Assembly: GCA_963768945.1 (NCBI GenBank)
Contig: CAVYJW010000005.1
Location: forward strand, 372,001 to 436,000
Source of the DNA: RYN-230 sp963768945
Lineage (GTDB): Bacteria > Actinomycetota > Actinomycetes > Streptosporangiales > Streptosporangiaceae
DNA: 64,000 bases
Direction: 5' to 3'
In this document: positions 55,591 through 64,000 of the stretch, piece by piece
How positions within the stretch are numbered: position 1 is the first letter of the stretch
How the letters are laid out: each line of letters opens with the position of its first letter
The notes under the pieces: model-generated
Databases searched by the model: none
Told to the model about the DNA's origin: nothing
Seen by the model: only the letters and a program-made list of their open reading frames with translations
Position numbers and translations under genes: made by a program

Positions 55591-57104
55591 CGGCGCCGTG
55601 GCGGGTGAAGTACAAGCTGCCCAGCGGCATCGAGACCAGCGAATCCGGGTTCGAGACCAAAGCCGCCGCGCTCACCTGGGGACGGGACCAGGAAGCCAGG
55701 ATCCGCGAAGGCCGGTGGACCGACCCGAACGCCGGGAAGCTCACCGTCGGCGAATGGATCGACCGCTGGCTCGCCATCCAGGACGTCGGCATCAGCACGG
55801 TGGACCACCGCGACTACCTGCTCCGCCGCTTCATCCGGCCCGCCTGGGACGAAACGCCGCTGCATTCGCTCAGCACCGAGGAGATCACCCGGTGGGAGAA
55901 CGCACTGCCCGCCCGGACCGGGGTCTCCCCGCGGACGGCACGAGCTGCCCGCACCCTGCTCGGCACCATCCTGGGCGACGCCGCCACCACCAGGCCACCG
56001 CTCATCCCGTACAACCCGGCGCTCCGGCCGCGTAACCGGGGCCGCCGGACCGGCCGCCGGCTCCAGCTCAGCCCGCAGCGAGCCTGGGCCACCCCACTCG
56101 AAACCCTCTTACTGGCCGAACGGGCCGCCCTGCTCACCGGCCGGGACGAGGACTTCACCATGATCCTCACCATCGGGTACACCGGCCTGCGCTGGGGCGA
56201 GGCGATCGGCCTCGAACACGGCTACCTCCACGCCCGGCGAGATCCACGTCGAATGGCAGCTCCGCGAACTCAACGGCCGGTTCCACCGGCTCCCGCCCAA
56301 GGACGACTCCTACCGCAGCCCGGCCTGGGAGCCGTGTCTCCCTGTCGACTTGCCGCCTTTCCTCACCGATTTGCTCAGCCGCCAGATCCGGGACCACGAG
56401 CCTCCCGCCCTGCGGCTGCGCCGCCCAGCACGGCGGCAGCGGCCGATACGTCTTCCTCGGCCCCGACGGCGGCCACTACCGGCGCAGCAACTACGCCCGC
56501 CGCGTGTTCCGCCCCGCCTGCGACGGACGCCACGAAGCCAAAGAGGGCCGGCCGCCAAGACTCGTCATCGCCGACACCACCACCTGGCCCGGCGTCCCCA
56601 TCGCCGCCTGGCCACCCGCAGACCCATCGCAGTCGAGACTACGCGCCGCCGCGCGGCCGCGGCATCCAGGTCATCCGCGATGACACACCCCTCGCCTGCT
56701 GGCTTCCCATCAAGCCGGGCCTGACCGTGCACGGCCTCAGGCACAGCCACAAGACCTGGATGGCCGAGGACGGCATCCCCGAGATCCTCGCCGAACAGCG
56801 CCTCGGCCACCAGGTCCCCGGCATGCGCGGCCTCTACGCCCACGCCTCCGACCGGATGCGCGACGACCTCAGGCACGCCCTCCAGACACGATGGGAAGAC
56901 TCCCTTCGCGCCCGCGCCACCATCGCCCCGCGCTCACCCGTCCCACTGCTCGACGAGCTGCTGACAGCAGAGGTGACACCACCGGAACCAGGCGACACCG
57001 GGAGACAGGGAGAAGATGATCTCCCAAATTCCTCCCAACCACCCCAGGCGGCCCGCGCGAGCCACCCTCGCGATCCGGGGAGAACCGGAATTAACCGCGT
57101 CTGA
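55561..57104 (+). pseudogene. int: Tyrosine integrase, multiply frameshifted
   Basis: ATG 55561 with GGGAGA upstream gives MAYAEKRGKG, the usual start of actinomycete integrases. The coherent protein then changes frame near 55590, 56235, 56405 and 56637. Through these frames it contains the SAM-like domain (LTVGEWIDRWLAIQDVGIST), the first catalytic Arg (TGLRWGEAIGLE), the HxxR box (HGLRHSHKTWM), the LGHQ box and the nucleophile Tyr in GLYAHAS. All catalytic motifs remain, but at least four indels separate them, so it is probably inactive. The gene ends 27 bp from the tRNA-Ala 3' end, its expected target. Confidence 0.8.
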
Positions 57105-57130
57105 CCTGGCCAGATACCTGAAAACGGAGA

Positions 57131-57157
57131 GTGGAGCTAAGGGGACTCGAACCCCTG
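57131..57157 (-). repeat. Right attachment site in tRNA-Ala
   Basis: The 27-bp sequence covering the T-arm and acceptor end of the tRNA gene plus one flanking base, identical to 37091-37117. Integration here leaves the tRNA complete. Confidence 0.8.
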
Positions 57158-57204
57158 ACCCCCTGCTTGCAAAGCAGGTGCTCTTCCAGCTGAGCTATAG
57201 CCCC
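57132..57204 (-). tRNA. tRNA-Ala (anticodon UGC)
   Basis: 73 nt folding into a full cloverleaf: acceptor GGGGCTA with TAGCTCC, D-arm AGCTCAGCTGGAAGAGC, anticodon stem CCTGC/GCAGG around loop TTTGCAA (anticodon TGC), T-arm AGGGG-TTCGAGT-CCCCT, discriminator A. The CCA end is not encoded. It is the integration site of the adjacent island. Confidence 0.97.
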
Positions 57205-57243
57205 GCGTGACGGCTGCCCAAGGATACCCGGTCCGCCTGCCCG

Positions 57244-58176
57244 TCAGGGGGGCGGCGGCGCAGGCGCAGGCGGAGATCCGGGCCGCGTGCCCGCCGGTGA
57301 TCCATGTCCAGACCCCGGTGCAGAACCGTGCGCAGACCCGGCCGACCCCAACCGCGGATCGCCAGCTTTACTTCCGGGGGGCTCTCCAGCCTCCGAGCCT
57401 CCCGCCGACCCCGGAACCCCCGGACCCGCCGGCTCCCCAGCAGCACTCTCGACGAGACCCACAGCCGGGTCGATGATCACCCCGGCCCCCTCGGCGGCCA
57501 GAACCCCCGGAAGTTCAGCAAAGCTGCCCAGCAGATGGGTCGCGCCCGCCCGGTGCAGCCGGTCCCGGGTGTGCCCCCCGGTCAGGATCCCCGCAACGAT
57601 CTGGGCGCCAGCCCGCCGCCCGCACAGGATGCCGCTTTCGGTACCCCCGGCATAGGCCGTCTCGCGGACATCGGTCACGCCGAGTCGGAGCATCGCGCAC
57701 AGCATCGGGTCCGGCCACGGGTAGCCGCGCGGGGAGTCCTCGGGGCAGAGCACGAGGTCGACCTTGCGCCACCAGCCGAGCGTGTCCAGCACCAGGCCAA
57801 GCAAGCCCCGCGACAGCCCGGTGATGAAGCACACCCGGACCCCGGACTCGCGGATCTCCTGGAGCGCCTCGGCTGCCCCCGGCATGGGGGCCAGGCCGGA
57901 CCGGTCGACGGCCAGGCGGTAGGAGCGGTCGAAGGCGAGGGTGGCGGCTTCGGCGCGGCCCGGGGCGTCGGGGAACAGCGCACGGAACACGTCAACCGCA
58001 GACTGCCCGCGGGTCTGGTGCACGTGCACCATGCTGCGGGCATAGGCGGCGGTACCGGGGACGATGCCCTGGGTGGCGAAGGCCTCGGTGAACGCGCGTT
58101 CCAGAATCCCGCCGTCATCCGCGGTGACCCCGAGCAGGCCACAGCACAACAGCGTGACCGGCGTCGCGCTGCTCAC
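57244..58176 (-). CDS. Phosphonatase-like HAD-fold protein lacking catalytic residues
   Basis: A 310-residue HAD protein. The N-terminus aligns with phosphonatase-like hydrolases, but the motif I stretch reads LLCCGLLGVTADDGG: the nucleophilic Asp is replaced by Gly13. The motif IV GDTxxD equivalent is AGGTESGILCG, with both acids lost. The cap helices and motif II (VCFITGLSRG) are still recognisable. The last 80 residues are a Gly/Pro/Ser/Ala-rich tail. It is either a pseudoenzyme with a binding or regulatory role or a decaying gene; the intact 310-codon frame favours the former. Confidence 0.75.
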   Translation of the reverse strand: MSSATPVTLLCCGLLGVTADDGGILERAFTEAFATQGIVPGTAAYARSMVHVHQTRGQSAVDVFRALFPDAPGRAEAATLAFDRSYRLAVDRSGLAPMPGAAEALQEIRESGVRVCFITGLSRGLLGLVLDTLGWWRKVDLVLCPEDSPRGYPWPDPMLCAMLRLGVTDVRETAYAGGTESGILCGRRAGAQIVAGILTGGHTRDRLHRAGATHLLGSFAELPGVLAAEGAGVIIDPAVGLVESAAGEPAGPGVPGSAGGSEAGEPPGSKAGDPRLGSAGSAHGSAPGSGHGSPAGTRPGSPPAPAPPPP

Positions 58177-58239
58177 ACCGAACCCCCGTCTTCAGCCCGG
58201 CCGCTCAGCGCTAGCTGCACGGGCCGGGCACCGCCTCAC

Positions 58240-58362
58240 CTAGTCGTCGCTGGTCGTCGCCTCGGTCCACAGATCGAGCTCGGCGCGGTCCGACTGGACC
58301 TTGCGCCAGACAGCGAACACGCCAGCCCCCGCCAGAGCGAGCAGCAGCAGCAACTTCTTCAC
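58240..58362 (-). CDS. DLW-39 family small membrane protein
   Basis: A 40-residue protein: VKKLLLLLALAGAGVFAVWR (one membrane span) followed by a short tail containing the signature ELDLWTEAT that names the family. It is conserved across actinomycetes and of unknown role. GTG 58362 gives the family's length; the open frame starts further upstream. Confidence 0.85.
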   Translation of the reverse strand: MKKLLLLLALAGAGVFAVWRKVQSDRAELDLWTEATTSDD

Positions 58363-58456
58363 AATACGGAACCCCTTCACCTCGGCAATAGGGGAGCCGG
58401 CCTGGGAAGGGGCGGCCAGGCTCCTCACGCTCCATGCAGACTAGCAAGCGTTTCCG

Positions 58457-60121
58457 TCACCGGGGCCTGGCCACACGAGTCTCGTCCCACACCGGGTCGC
58501 TGGATTCGTACACTTCTCCGCCCGCCCCGAATACGAGGAACCGGTCGAACGATCGCGCGAACCATCTATCGTGTGTCACCGCCAGGACCGTGCCCTGGTA
58601 GGACTCCAGCCCCGCCTGCAGTGCCTCCGCGCTGGCCAGGTCGAGGTTGTCGGTCGGCTCGTCGAGCAGGAGCAAGGTCACCCCGCTCAGCTCGAGCAGC
58701 AGGATCTGCAACCGGGCCTGCTGGCCACCGGACAGGGTACCGAACGGCTGCTCGGCGCAGTGCTGCAGCTCGTAGCGGGACAGCGCGGCCATGGCCTCGT
58801 TGCGCTGCATCGCGTGTTCGGTCATGAGGATCTCGGCGGGACGCCGGCCAGCCAGGTCCGGGCGGGCGTGGGTCTGCGCGAACAGTCCCGGGACGACCCG
58901 GGCGCCGAGGCGCGCCACCCCCTCGTGCGGGACGTCAGCCCCGCCGAGCAGCCGCAGGAAACTTGACTTGCCCGATCCGTTGGAACCGAGCACGGCCACC
59001 CGGTCGCCGTACCAGACCTCACAATCGAAGGGGTGCATGAGCCCGGTCAGCTCCAGATCCTCGCAGATCACCGCCCGCTTCCCGGTGCGGCCGCCGCGCA
59101 GCCGCATCCGCACGTTCTGCTCCCGGGGCGCGAGTTCCGGCGGACCTTCGTCCTCGAACCGGCCCAGCCGGGTGACGGCCGCCTGCAACCGGGAGGCCAT
59201 GTCGGAGTTGTAGGAGGCCTTCTGGCGGAGGGTGCGGACAAGTTGCTTGAGCTTCTCGTGCTCCTCGTCCCACCGCCGCCGCAACTCGTCGAGCCGCTCG
59301 TTGCGGTCCCGCCGGGCCTGCGGGTAGCTGGCGAACCCTCCGCCGTGCACCCAGACGCTGCCGTCCTCGACGGTGATGATCCGCTTTGCGCTGTTGGCCA
59401 GCAGCTCCCGGTCGTGACTGACCAGCAGGACGGTCTTCCGTGTCTGAGCCAACTGCTCTTCCAGCCAGAGCTTGCCCGGCACATCCAGGTAGTTATCCGG
59501 CTCGTCGAGGAGCAGGACCTCGGCCGGGCCGCGCAGCAGCGCCTCCAGCACGACCCGCTTCTGCTCGCCGCCGGACAGCGTGCTCACGCCCCGGTCGCGG
59601 CACCGCTCGTAGCCGAGGCCGAGCGCCGCGACCGTGCACGTGTCCCACAGCACCTCGGCCTGATAGCCGCCGGCGTCGCCCCAGTCGGCCAGCGCAGCCG
59701 CGTACCGCAACTGCGCAGCCTCGTCGCCCCGCGCCAGCATCGCGCCTTCCGCCGCATCGAGCCGCGCCGCGGCCTCCCGCACCCTTTTTTCCGCAACGAA
59801 GACCAGCAGGTCGCGAATCACCGGCTCTACGCCGGCGTTCCCAGGCAGGTGATCACCCCCGGCGCCGTCCCCCCGGATCCCCCCGATGCTCTGCTGGCCG
59901 ATAAACTGCCGCATCACCCCCAGCCCGCCGCTGGTCGTGACGGTGCCGGACTGCGGGGTGACATCCCCGGCGATGAGCCGCATCAGGGTCGTCTTGCCCG
60001 CGCCGTTCGGCCCTACCAGCGCGGCGACCGTGCCCTCGCCGACCCGGAACGAGGCGTCGTCGAGCAGCACCCGCCCGTCCGGCAGCGCGTGATGCACATG
60101 CGCCACCTCGACGTGTCCCAC
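58457..60121 (-). CDS. ABC-F family ATPase
   Basis: A 554-residue soluble protein with two ATP-binding cassettes and no membrane span. Cassette 1 has VGPNGAGKTT, LSGGEQKRV and LLLDEPDNYLD; cassette 2 has GSNGSGKSS, LSGGQQARL and LLLDEPTDNLD. Between them lies the charged ABC-F linker (RRDRNERLDELRRRWDEEHE) with a predicted coiled coil. ABC-F proteins act on the ribosome, as translation factors or antibiotic protection proteins. GTG 60121 follows GGAAGGGG. Confidence 0.9.
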   Translation of the reverse strand: MGHVEVAHVHHALPDGRVLLDDASFRVGEGTVAALVGPNGAGKTTLMRLIAGDVTPQSGTVTTSGGLGVMRQFIGQQSIGGIRGDGAGGDHLPGNAGVEPVIRDLLVFVAEKRVREAAARLDAAEGAMLARGDEAAQLRYAAALADWGDAGGYQAEVLWDTCTVAALGLGYERCRDRGVSTLSGGEQKRVVLEALLRGPAEVLLLDEPDNYLDVPGKLWLEEQLAQTRKTVLLVSHDRELLANSAKRIITVEDGSVWVHGGGFASYPQARRDRNERLDELRRRWDEEHEKLKQLVRTLRQKASYNSDMASRLQAAVTRLGRFEDEGPPELAPREQNVRMRLRGGRTGKRAVICEDLELTGLMHPFDCEVWYGDRVAVLGSNGSGKSSFLRLLGGADVPHEGVARLGARVVPGLFAQTHARPDLAGRRPAEILMTEHAMQRNEAMAALSRYELQHCAEQPFGTLSGGQQARLQILLLELSGVTLLLLDEPTDNLDLASAEALQAGLESYQGTVLAVTHDRWFARSFDRFLVFGAGGEVYESSDPVWDETRVARPR

Positions 60122-60449
60122 CGCGGTCCCCTTCCGGCTGCTGGCGATCCCCTCTGCGAGGTAACCAGGCCGGCGTCCCGGTCCGCAACGGATATACCAG
60201 CGACCGGCCCCGTGCCAGGTCTTACGGATCCCTTACCGCACAATAAAGAAAGTCCCGTACCAGTTAATAGGTCGTATGTTCGGCCTATTCCTTTCGCGAG
60301 CGCGGCCATACTGACGGCGTGATTTCCCGCGAACTCGCTCCCCGCCGGGGCGCCCCGCCCGCCACCGTGACCTGTTGCATCGGAGTAGCGATGGTCCTGG
60401 TTTGACCGCCGTACTCACCGGCCGTGGCGCCTCAGGCGGCGGCCGGTCG
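60122..60449. other. Intergenic region between divergent genes
   Basis: 328 bp between the ABC-F gene and the membrane glycosyltransferase-like gene. An AT-richer island at about 60237-60290 probably holds promoters. No gene is supported. Confidence 0.45.
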
Positions 60450-61946
60450 ATGACAGCGCGGCCCGACTCCCGGCCCGGGGAGATCCTGGGCTGGGCGGAC
60501 GCCGCGGAGCCGTGGCCACCGTCGGACTGGTTCAGGAAACCAGACCGGGACATGGCGGCGCCGGGCTGGACGACTCCGGCTTCGGGCTCACCAGACCAGA
60601 CCGTCCAGGACCAGATCGTCCAGGACCGGACCGTCCAGAGTGGAACCGCAGCCAGCACTGCCTGGGTCCGGACCGCGTGGCCGTGGCTGCTGCTGTGGCC
60701 GTGGGCGCTGGCCTGGGTTGCGTTCCAGGCCGGCATGGCCGGGCAGTCCTGGCACTTCTTCGCCCAGGGCGGGCGGCTCCTGTTCGCCAACTCCGCGGGC
60801 GCCGGCCTGCACCTGTACGCGGGCCACCCGGACCTGCAGATCGGTCCGCTGGCCCTGGCGCTGTCCGGCCTGCTCAGGGCGATCGGGCCCGGTAACGGCG
60901 AGACCACCGCGATCGCCGCCATGTCCCTGACCGGTCCGCTGGCGCTGGCCGCGGTGTGGCGGCTGGTACCGGCCTGTGAACGTGGGCACCGTACCCGGCT
61001 GCTGTTCGCCGGCCTGCTGTTCCTGCCCGTGTGGGCCGAGCTGACCACGCACTTCGCGCACATCGACGACCTGCTCGCGCTGGGCTTCTCGGTGGCCGCG
61101 CTGCACGCGGTCGCCCGGCGCCACCCGGTCTGGGCCGGGCTGGCCCTGGCGGCCGCGGCCGACTCGAAGCCGTGGGCGGCCGCGTTCGTGGTGTTGCTGC
61201 TGGCCCTGCCGCGGCGGCAGTGGCTGACCGCGCTGGCCGTGTTCACCGGCGGGATCGCGGCCGTCTGGCTGCCGTTTATGCTGGCCGACCCGCGGACCCT
61301 GTCCGCCGTCACCCGGTTCACTATCCCCAACGACCCCTCCTCCGCGCTGCGCGTGCTCGGCGTGGTGGACCCCCGTACCCCGTGGTGGGACCGCTCGGCC
61401 CAGCTCCTCCTCGGGATGGCCGGCGGGGCGGTGGCGGTCTGGCGCGGCAGGTGGCCCGCCGTGCTGCTGGTCGCCGTGGCCGCGCGGATCCTGCTTGACC
61501 CTGGTGTCTACGCCTACTACACCGCCGGCGCGCTGCTCGGCACGATCGTGGTCAACCTGGTGGTGACCCGGTGGCGGCTGCCGTGGGCCACCGCGACCGC
61601 GGCGCTCCTGCTGTACGTGGCACGGTTCACCCATAAGCTCATCCCGTTCAGCCTGCATCAGCTCGGGGAGCTGCGGCTGGTCTTCGCCATCGGCTTGCCT
61701 GTGGCGGTCCTCGGTATCCCCGGCTGGTGGGTGGCCCGCCGTCCCGGGCGGCACGCCCGGAGCCAGGTCGCCTCTCATCCCGCGGCTCCCGCCGGGGCGG
61801 ATTCCGCCCTCGAGTCAGCGGTATGGGACCGGCTGGCTCACGGCACCTCTCAGAGCACGGCGCGCAGCGCGACCCGGCCTACGTCCGGCCGGGGAGAGTT
61901 GCACGTCGGGCAGCGCGGCCCGCGGCCCGGGATGTTGAGCCAGTAA
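60450..61946 (+). CDS. Multi-span glycosyltransferase-87-like membrane protein
   Basis: About 498 residues with a polar N-terminus of roughly 70 residues and about ten spans. The region ELTTHFAHIDDLLALGFS carries an acidic pair after a loop, as in polyprenyl-phosphate-dependent mannosyltransferases (GT87/DUF2029 type), but the identification is tentative. The N-terminal region has a short repeat (DQTVQDQIVQDRTVQ). ATG 60450 is chosen because the MTARPDSRPGEILG start is less unusual than the open leader; GTG/ATG alternatives exist upstream. The last 97 bp overlap the convergent lipoprotein gene. Confidence 0.65.
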   Translation: MTARPDSRPGEILGWADAAEPWPPSDWFRKPDRDMAAPGWTTPASGSPDQTVQDQIVQDRTVQSGTAASTAWVRTAWPWLLLWPWALAWVAFQAGMAGQSWHFFAQGGRLLFANSAGAGLHLYAGHPDLQIGPLALALSGLLRAIGPGNGETTAIAAMSLTGPLALAAVWRLVPACERGHRTRLLFAGLLFLPVWAELTTHFAHIDDLLALGFSVAALHAVARRHPVWAGLALAAAADSKPWAAAFVVLLLALPRRQWLTALAVFTGGIAAVWLPFMLADPRTLSAVTRFTIPNDPSSALRVLGVVDPRTPWWDRSAQLLLGMAGGAVAVWRGRWPAVLLVAVAARILLDPGVYAYYTAGALLGTIVVNLVVTRWRLPWATATAALLLYVARFTHKLIPFSLHQLGELRLVFAIGLPVAVLGIPGWWVARRPGRHARSQVASHPAAPAGADSALESAVWDRLAHGTSQSTARSATRPTSGRGELHVGQRGPRPGMLSQ

Positions 61947-62773
61947 CCGTCCGCGATCCCGCGGGTGGCGTGGATCGCGGCGGTCAGCTGCTGGCTGGTG
62001 ACCTCCGCACCGGGCGGGTTGGTGGACAGCCCGGCCAGGATGGCCACCCGCGGGTTGGCCGCCCGGGCCTGCGCGGCCGCGTCGCGCACGAACGTGGCGT
62101 ACGTGCTGGGGTCCCGCTCCAGGCTCTGCGCCTGGAGTTCGAGGACGTCCGACACCTTGGCGATCGCCCCGGCCAGGCCCAGCCGGAGGAACTGGCGCCA
62201 CCGCGGGCCGCCAGCCGGGTCCGCGCGGACCGTGGTGAGGTTGAGCGCGGGGGCCACGATGAGCGCCAGCCGGTGGGCGTGCGCGATGTCCCGGGCCCGC
62301 CCCGCGGCGCCGGCCGGGTCGAGTTGCTCGCCGCGCGGCGTGAACGCCCAGGCCTCCGGGTCGTACAGGACCGCGCGCGTGCCCGCCGGCAGCTGGCCGC
62401 CCGACACCGCCTGGTCCAGCTCGCTGATCGAGGAGAACGTGACCACGGCCTGCGCGCCGGCCACAGCGAGCGGCTTCTGGCCAGTTTGCAGGATCTCCAG
62501 GACCCGGGACCGCTGCAGCCCGGCCAGCACCGCGGGTTCCGACGCGACCTGCGTGAGCGCAGTCCTGGTCAGCATCCAGGCCGGCCGTCCGCCCGGGGTC
62601 AGGGCCGCCGGGGTAAAGGCCCCGGAGGGCGAGGATCCGGAGGAGGACGCCTGGCCGCGGGGGGGTGAGGACGCCGAGCAACTGGCGAGCGCGCAGGTGA
62701 CCGCGGTAAGCACGGCGGCCCCGCACACTTCGCGGGCCGCCGCCGCTATCAGCCGGCCGGGCCGGGAGGCCAT
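61850..62773 (-). CDS. Secreted lipoprotein of unknown function
   Basis: A 307-residue protein with a basic start (MASRPGRL), a hydrophobic stretch and lipobox LASC, then a Ser/Gly-rich linker of about 30 residues. The rest resembles a TIM-barrel-like or glycosyl-hydrolase-like fold (AWAFTPRGEQL, LIVAPALNL, RVAILAGLSTNPPG, IADGYWLNIPG), but no catalytic motif is certain. A CxxC pair lies in RCPTCNSPRP near the C-terminus. ATG 62773 overlaps the stop of the VWA gene (ATGATG) with GAGGAG upstream, so the two are translationally coupled. Confidence 0.65.
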   Translation of the reverse strand: MASRPGRLIAAAAREVCGAAVLTAVTCALASCSASSPPRGQASSSGSSPSGAFTPAALTPGGRPAWMLTRTALTQVASEPAVLAGLQRSRVLEILQTGQKPLAVAGAQAVVTFSSISELDQAVSGGQLPAGTRAVLYDPEAWAFTPRGEQLDPAGAAGRARDIAHAHRLALIVAPALNLTTVRADPAGGPRWRQFLRLGLAGAIAKVSDVLELQAQSLERDPSTYATFVRDAAAQARAANPRVAILAGLSTNPPGAEVTSQQLTAAIHATRGIADGYWLNIPGRGPRCPTCNSPRPDVGRVALRAVL

Positions 62774-64000
62774 CATGGCTCCTCGGTACGTGTCGGGCCG
62801 GGCCGTCGTGGCTGGCACCGCGCTCCCGGGCGCGGGCCGGACGCGCGCCGCGCGCCGTCATGGGACCAGGGGCGGTTCCGGCCGGGCCGGGCCAGCGCCG
62901 CGGTCAGCTCGTGCAGCGCGTGCACGGAATGCGCGCTCAGCACGGCGTCGCAGTACGGCCAGGCGGCGGCCATCCCGCCCGCCAGCGGGCGGTACTGCTC
63001 GCTCTTGGTCCGCGGGTTGACCCAGATGATGCGGTGCGCGACCCGGGAGAGCCGCTGCATCTCGCGGCGCAACACCGCCGGCGCCCCGGTGTCCCAGCCG
63101 TCTGAAATGATCACGATCACGGCTCCCCGGGCCAGGCCGGGACGGCCCACGGTGTCGTTGAACTCCTTCAGCGACGCCCCGATCCGCGTCCCGCCCAGCC
63201 AGTCCGGCGCGGCCTGGCCGGCCCGCTGCCAGGCCTGCTCGGGCGGTATGTGCGCGAGCGCTCCGGTGAGCCGGGTCAGCCGGGTTGCGAAGGTGAACAC
63301 CTCCGCCTCGGCCCCGCCTGCCGCGCAGTACAACAGCTGGAGCATGGCGCGCGCGTAAGGTTCCATCGACCCCGAGATGTCGCACAGCACGATCAGCTGG
63401 CGCGGCCGCAGCACCGGGGCCCGGCGGGCCAGCCGGAGCGGGTGGCCCCCGGTGCGCCGGGCTTGCCGCAGCGTGCTGCGCAGGTCGGTCCGGCGGCCCC
63501 GGGCCGCGGGGCGCTCGCGCCGGGAGCGGCGGAGCGGGACCGCCAGGGTCAGCTCGCCCATCAGCCCGGTCAGGTCCTGCAGCTCGGCCGGGGTCAGCTC
63601 GGCGAAGTCCGTGCCCGCCAGCCGCTCGACCTGGCTGGCCAGCACCGGCCGGGCGGTCTCCGGCTGGTCTCCCGCGTCCTGCTCCCCGGCTTCCCCCGGC
63701 TCTCCCAGGCCGTGACCTCCGGGATGGTTCACCCCGTCCGCGCCGTCAGCACCGGGCGGCGCTGTGACCTCGGGCGGGACCGGGTGATCCTGCGCAGCCC
63801 GCGCGGCCTCGGCCAGCAGGTCGTCCATGCCTGGCCGGAGCGGCGGGCCGGGCAGGTCCCGTGCCTCCAGCCCGGTCTGGCCGTCGCGTGCGCCGCCCGC
63901 CCCGCCGAACAGGTCGCGGAACACCCGCTGCACGGTCTCGATGTGCTCCGGGCCAGACGCGAACGTGGCCAGGGCGCACAGGCACAACTCGTACTGGGTG
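62773..64000 (-). CDS. CoxE-like VWA-domain protein (N-terminus beyond right edge)
   Basis: 409 codons are present and the frame is still open at base 64000. The VWA domain carries the MIDAS motif CDISGSMEPYARAML, the TFATRLTRLTGAL strand, and ISDGWDTGAP, as in CoxE-family proteins. CoxE partners a MoxR-type AAA+ ATPase that inserts metal cofactors or activates enzymes; that partner would lie to the right. The segment before the VWA domain is Pro/Gly/Glu-rich, followed by an Arg-rich region. It is coupled to the downstream lipoprotein gene. Confidence 0.85.
   Translation of the reverse strand, partial: TQYELCLCALATFASGPEHIETVQRVFRDLFGGAGGARDGQTGLEARDLPGPPLRPGMDDLLAEAARAAQDHPVPPEVTAPPGADGADGVNHPGGHGLGEPGEAGEQDAGDQPETARPVLASQVERLAGTDFAELTPAELQDLTGLMGELTLAVPLRRSRRERPAARGRRTDLRSTLRQARRTGGHPLRLARRAPVLRPRQLIVLCDISGSMEPYARAMLQLLYCAAGGAEAEVFTFATRLTRLTGALAHIPPEQAWQRAGQAAPDWLGGTRIGASLKEFNDTVGRPGLARGAVIVIISDGWDTGAPAVLRREMQRLSRVAHRIIWVNPRTKSEQYRPLAGGMAAAWPYCDAVLSAHSVHALHELTAALARPGRNRPWSHDGARRASGPRPGARCQPRRPGPTRTEEP

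Larger units (their letters stand above)
37091..57157. mobile_element. Putative integrative element or genomic island in tRNA-Ala
   Basis: About 20 kb bounded by direct 27-bp copies of the tRNA-Ala 3' end. Integrase and excisionase genes lie immediately inside the tRNA-proximal end, as in actinomycete integrative elements. Cargo is a catabolic/transport run, a QueC-like operon and a restriction endonuclease remnant. No replication initiator or FtsK-like transfer gene is seen, so it is not a complete conjugative element. The integrase carries several frameshifts, which makes self-excision unlikely. Confidence 0.68.

Overview
The window is GC-rich actinobacterial chromosome. The DLW-39-type small membrane protein, the AfsR-like regulators, the many GTG/TTG starts and the strong GGAGG ribosome sites point to a soil actinomycete of the Streptosporangiales/Catenulisporales kind. 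That placement is an inference, because no rRNA or phylogenetic marker is present.

Left part (1-28.8 kb), mostly intact chromosomal genes. In order: the start of a membrane protein running off the left edge; an ABC-2 exporter pair; a DUF4232 lipoprotein; a large XRE/STAND regulator; a MocR regulator divergent from an MFS exporter; a vapBC pair; a DUF2254 membrane protein; an orphan arylsulfatase C-terminal domain; PPK2; a SulP transporter; a YihY protein; a cyclase-domain STAND protein; a TetR regulator next to a CoA-disulfide-reductase/rhodanese fusion; an SMP-30 lactonase followed by a 27-codon stump of glucose-6-phosphate dehydrogenase; a phosphoesterase; an FtsX stump; a second vapBC with a leaderless promoter; a DHA2 MFS exporter divergent from its TetR; and a DUF2442 protein.

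Middle (28.8-37 kb). A complete IS4-family element (28786-30387) has 21-bp inverted ends and a perfect 10-bp target duplication. Its transposase is interrupted at CCC CCC TGA by a +1 frame change. An orphan FtsX permease, a small membrane protein, a TfoX-like protein, a TIGR03086 protein and a HigBA pair follow. Imperfect 47-bp direct repeats flank HigBA.

Genomic island (about 37.1-57.16 kb). A tRNA-Ala(UGC) gene sits at 57132-57204. A 27-bp perfect copy of its 3' end lies 20 kb away at 37091-37117 in direct orientation, and a decayed tyrosine integrase with an excisionase lies directly beside the tRNA. Cargo 1 is a minus-strand catabolic run (50649 to 37510): an MTOX/sarcosine-oxidase-like flavoenzyme, a DszB-like desulfinase, an HD-type diiron oxygenase candidate, a Rieske oxygenase, a P450 with its ferredoxin, an Opp/Dpp ABC importer and an aspartoacylase-like deacylase. 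Together they look like uptake and oxidative breakdown of an N- and possibly S-containing compound. Cargo 2 is a plus-strand four-gene operon (51205-54877): an unknown protein, a QueC-like PP-loop enzyme, an XRE-ImmA/IrrE protease and a PIN-like protein. It has its own promoter and palindromic operator and is the best candidate for an undescribed defence-like system. At least a dozen frameshifts are concentrated in island genes, which suggests decay, although sequencing error is not excluded.

Right part (57.2-64 kb). A phosphonatase-like HAD protein lacking its catalytic acids, DLW-39, an ABC-F ATPase, a membrane glycosyltransferase-like protein, a lipoprotein and a CoxE-like VWA protein running off the right edge.
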